DNA of 6,553 nt from Thermotogae bacterium (GTDB lineage Bacteria > Thermotogota > Thermotogae > UBA12178), in the NCBI GenBank assembly GCA_003641795.1, contig QNAP01000101.1, positions 1 through 6,553 on the forward strand. The letters are read 5' to 3'. The notes beneath the pieces are model-generated. The model searched no databases, was not told the DNA's origin, and worked only from the letters and a program-made list of their open reading frames with translations. Shown here one piece after another: positions 4,284-6,553 of this stretch. The translations under genes were made by a program, and so were the position numbers. How positions within the stretch are numbered: the stretch's first letter is position 1; each line of letters opens with the position of its first letter.

Positions 4284-6553
4284 GTGAGACAAGCGGTTTT
4301 CGGAAGACGCAAGAGAAAGGTCTTCGGAAAGATAGAAGAACCCATTAAGATACCCAACCTCATCCACATTCAGCTTGACTCTTATCGCTGGTTTGTAGAG
4401 GAAGGTATCCTCCAAGTTCTTCAAAAGTACTCGCCTATCGTCTCTCAACCTCACAAGGGCGACCTTAAAAAAGGTGAAAAAGGGTTCGCTCTGGAATTCA
4501 TCTCCGTCAGGACGGGTGAACCCAAACATACGCCTAAAGAGTGTATTGATAAAGGTATGACCTATTCCATACCCATATACGTCACCATCCGAATCACTGA
4601 TATAAACACGGGCGAGATGAAAGAAGAAGAGGTCTATTTTGGATACATACCGGGCATGACAGAACGAGGTACCTTCGTGATCAATGGTGCCGAGCGAGTC
4701 GTGGTCAATCAACTCGTGCGATCGCCCGGTCTCTACTTCGTCCTGGAGGAAGGCAAAGCTGGCTCCAAGAGTATGTTCATCGCGCATTTTCTACCTGTCC
4801 GTGGAGCCTGGTTTGAAATCCTCTTAAATCCCAGCAAAAACATATTGCAAGCTCGAATTGACAGAGGCAAAAGAATCAACCTCTTTTTGCTCTTGAAAGC
4901 TCTCGGATTCGAAAAGGATTTCGATTTACTCAAGCCATTCACCGTTAGTGTAGATACCTTCACTGAAGCCGATCTGTCTCAGTACGAGGGATGCACTATC
5001 ATAGAAGGATTCGAAATCGACGGGGAACAAGTAGAACCGGGAACACCCCTCACCCACCAACTGATTGAGAAACTCCTTTCCTCGAATGTGGAGAGTATCA
5101 ACCTTGCCCACCCGGTAGCGCAAAGGACTCTTGAAAACCTCGTCAAGAACTATGGTGAGAATCTCTCCACTGATGAAGCGTATCTGAGTCTCTTCAAGCG
5201 CCTGAAGCCCAACGAAATACCGAGGATAAACGCTGCAAAGAACTATCTCTATAACCTCTACTTCAATGAAGAGCGATTCGAACTCTCGGAAGTTGGGCGC
5301 TATAAGATTAACAAAAAACTCTCCACAGTTTATCCCGAGTATTTGAAAAAGATGGGGATCGATTCTGAAGCACAAGAATACAATGTGGACACCAATGTTC
5401 TTACAAAAGAAGATATCGTACTGGCTGCCATACATCTGTTGAGAGTGAGCGAGCATCCTGAGGAATTGGATACCAAAGACCACCTTGGAAACAAGCGAGT
5501 CAGAACGGTGGGCGAACTGATGCAAATAGAATTTGAGAGAGCGTTCTCCAGGATGCATAGATTGATACAAGACAAACTCACCGTCCAAAATACTTTAGAC
5601 AAGATAAGCGCCCAAAGTCTGATAAACGCGCGGATAATGATGACCTCCATACATCAATTCTTCGCAACGAGTCAGCTTTCACAGTTTATGGATCAAGTAA
5701 ATCCGCTGGCAGAGCTCACGCACAAGCGAAGGCTCTCCGCTATCGGACCAGGGGGGTTGAAACGCGAGCACGCGCGGTTCGAAGTACGTGACGTTCACCA
5801 CTCGCATTACGGCCGAATGTGTCCCATAGAAACTCCTGAAGGTGCCAACATTGGTCTGATAACATCTCTCGCAGCTTATGCTACCATCGATGAATACGGA
5901 TTTCTGATCACACCATATCGCAAGGTGGAGAACGGGAGGGTAACTAGTGAGATTTACTATTTGACGGCTGATGAAGAAGAGGACTACAACATCGCAGGTG
6001 CGGCGGTACCATTGGACGAGGAAGGAAGAATCATACCCGAAACAGTGGAAAGCCGCAGGCGCCACAACGTGCAGTTCGTGCGCCGAGAAGAAGTGGACTT
6101 CTTAGCCGTATCACCAAAGCAGATCGTCAGCGTTTCCACTTCTCTTATCCCGTTTTTAGAGCATGACGACGCCAACCGAGCCCTCATGGGTTCTAACATG
6201 CAACGGCAGGCCGTCCCTCTCATCAAACCCGAAGCTCCTTTGGTGGCAACTGGTATGGAATACACCGCTGCGAAGGATTCCGGTTACGTGATACTGGCCA
6301 AGCATCCCGGAACTGTGAAGTACGTGAGTGCGGACACCATCGTGGTAGAAAGAGACGATGGTGCTGAAGATGTGTACAGACTGATGAAATTCGTGAGGAC
6401 AAATCAAGATACCACTATAAATCAAAGACCCATAGTCTCAGTTGGTGAACGTGTCGAGAAGGGAGATCCACTAGCGGATGGTCCCGCCACCCATATGGGT
6501 GAGCTGGCGCTTGGCAAGAATGTCCTGGTGGCCTTCATGCCCTGGGAAGGTTA
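4284..6553 (+). CDS. rpoB: DNA-directed RNA polymerase subunit beta (N-terminal 756 residues; runs off the window)
   Basis: RpoB forms one pincer of the RNA polymerase and part of the active centre. The frame is open from GTG 4284 to the window edge, with 756 complete codons out of a usual 1170-1260. The start gives MRQAVFGRRKRKVFGKIEEPIKIPNL, the expected Thermotogae N-terminus. Landmarks: FVINGAERVVVNQL (131-144) in the protrusion; the lobe up to DTKDHLGNKRVR (396-407); the rifampicin cluster FFATSQLSQFMDQ onward (459-492); CPIETPEGANIGLI (513-526) of the fork; EHDDANRALMGSNMQRQAVP (626-645); NQDTTINQRPIV (707-718). The catalytic-loop and switch regions lie beyond the edge. rpoC presumably follows. 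Compared with what I recall of T. maritima RpoB, the stretch 341-395 is much shorter. Expression should depend on readthrough of the attenuator at 4205-4236. Confidence 0.98.
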   Translation, partial: MRQAVFGRRKRKVFGKIEEPIKIPNLIHIQLDSYRWFVEEGILQVLQKYSPIVSQPHKGDLKKGEKGFALEFISVRTGEPKHTPKECIDKGMTYSIPIYVTIRITDINTGEMKEEEVYFGYIPGMTERGTFVINGAERVVVNQLVRSPGLYFVLEEGKAGSKSMFIAHFLPVRGAWFEILLNPSKNILQARIDRGKRINLFLLLKALGFEKDFDLLKPFTVSVDTFTEADLSQYEGCTIIEGFEIDGEQVEPGTPLTHQLIEKLLSSNVESINLAHPVAQRTLENLVKNYGENLSTDEAYLSLFKRLKPNEIPRINAAKNYLYNLYFNEERFELSEVGRYKINKKLSTVYPEYLKKMGIDSEAQEYNVDTNVLTKEDIVLAAIHLLRVSEHPEELDTKDHLGNKRVRTVGELMQIEFERAFSRMHRLIQDKLTVQNTLDKISAQSLINARIMMTSIHQFFATSQLSQFMDQVNPLAELTHKRRLSAIGPGGLKREHARFEVRDVHHSHYGRMCPIETPEGANIGLITSLAAYATIDEYGFLITPYRKVENGRVTSEIYYLTADEEEDYNIAGAAVPLDEEGRIIPETVESRRRHNVQFVRREEVDFLAVSPKQIVSVSTSLIPFLEHDDANRALMGSNMQRQAVPLIKPEAPLVATGMEYTAAKDSGYVILAKHPGTVKYVSADTIVVERDDGAEDVYRLMKFVRTNQDTTINQRPIVSVGERVEKGDPLADGPATHMGELALGKNVLVAFMPWEG

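Noticed and set aside
4926..5588. A 220-codon antisense frame inside rpoB, and similar antisense frames in nusG/rplK (1442-2029), rplA (2570-3196) and the rplL-rpoB region (4194-4787)
   Set aside because: Each lies opposite a highly conserved gene, has no plausible ribosome binding site or recognisable domains, and is explained by the codon bias of the sense gene.

Overview
This is a bacterial chromosomal segment carrying the conserved tRNA / rpmG / secE-nusG / rplKAJL / rpoB transcription-translation cluster, all on the + strand. The organism is most likely a member of the Thermotogae (Thermotoga/Pseudothermotoga type). The reasons are a 353-residue NusG with a large domain inserted in its N-terminal (NGN) fold, as in Thermotoga maritima; L1, L10 and L7/L12 proteins matching the lengths and remembered sequences of T. 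maritima (232, 179 and 128 residues); and the same gene order. The genus cannot be fixed from the window alone.

Layout: positions 1-175 hold no recognisable gene, only a weak inverted repeat. A promoter with perfect -35 and -10 hexamers and 17-bp spacing (176-204) drives tRNA-Thr(UGU) and tRNA-Tyr(GUA). A hairpin with a weak U-tract (395-426) separates the tRNAs from rpmG (L33). It is followed by secE (preprotein translocase), nusG (transcription factor), rplK (L11), rplA (L1), a 148-nt regulatory leader, rplJ (L10), rplL (L7/L12), an intrinsic-terminator-like hairpin, and rpoB (RNA polymerase beta), which runs off the right edge after 756 codons.

Regulation visible in the sequence: (1) a two-helix hairpin just before rplK (1889-1919) has the architecture of the L1-binding site on 23S rRNA and is a probable L1 autoregulatory operator. 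(2) The rplA-rplJ gap contains an L10-leader aptamer (3099-3155), a strong terminator (3170-3208), and an alternative helix (3141-3150 with 3175-3185) that can exist only when both others are open; together they look like a complete L10(L12) feedback attenuator. (3) The hairpin before rpoB (4205-4236) probably sets the ratio of ribosomal protein to RNA polymerase synthesis by partial termination.

The genes work together as growth-rate machinery: L33, L11, L1, L10 and L12 build parts of the 50S subunit (the L11/L10/L12 stalk recruits GTPase factors), NusG couples RNA polymerase to the ribosome or Rho, RpoB is the polymerase core, and SecE is part of the protein export channel. I see no mobile element, CRISPR array, pseudogene or new multi-gene system. 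The points worth a second look are the RNA switches, the threefold internal repeat in the NusG insertion, and a start-stop initiation site embedded in the L10 attenuator.
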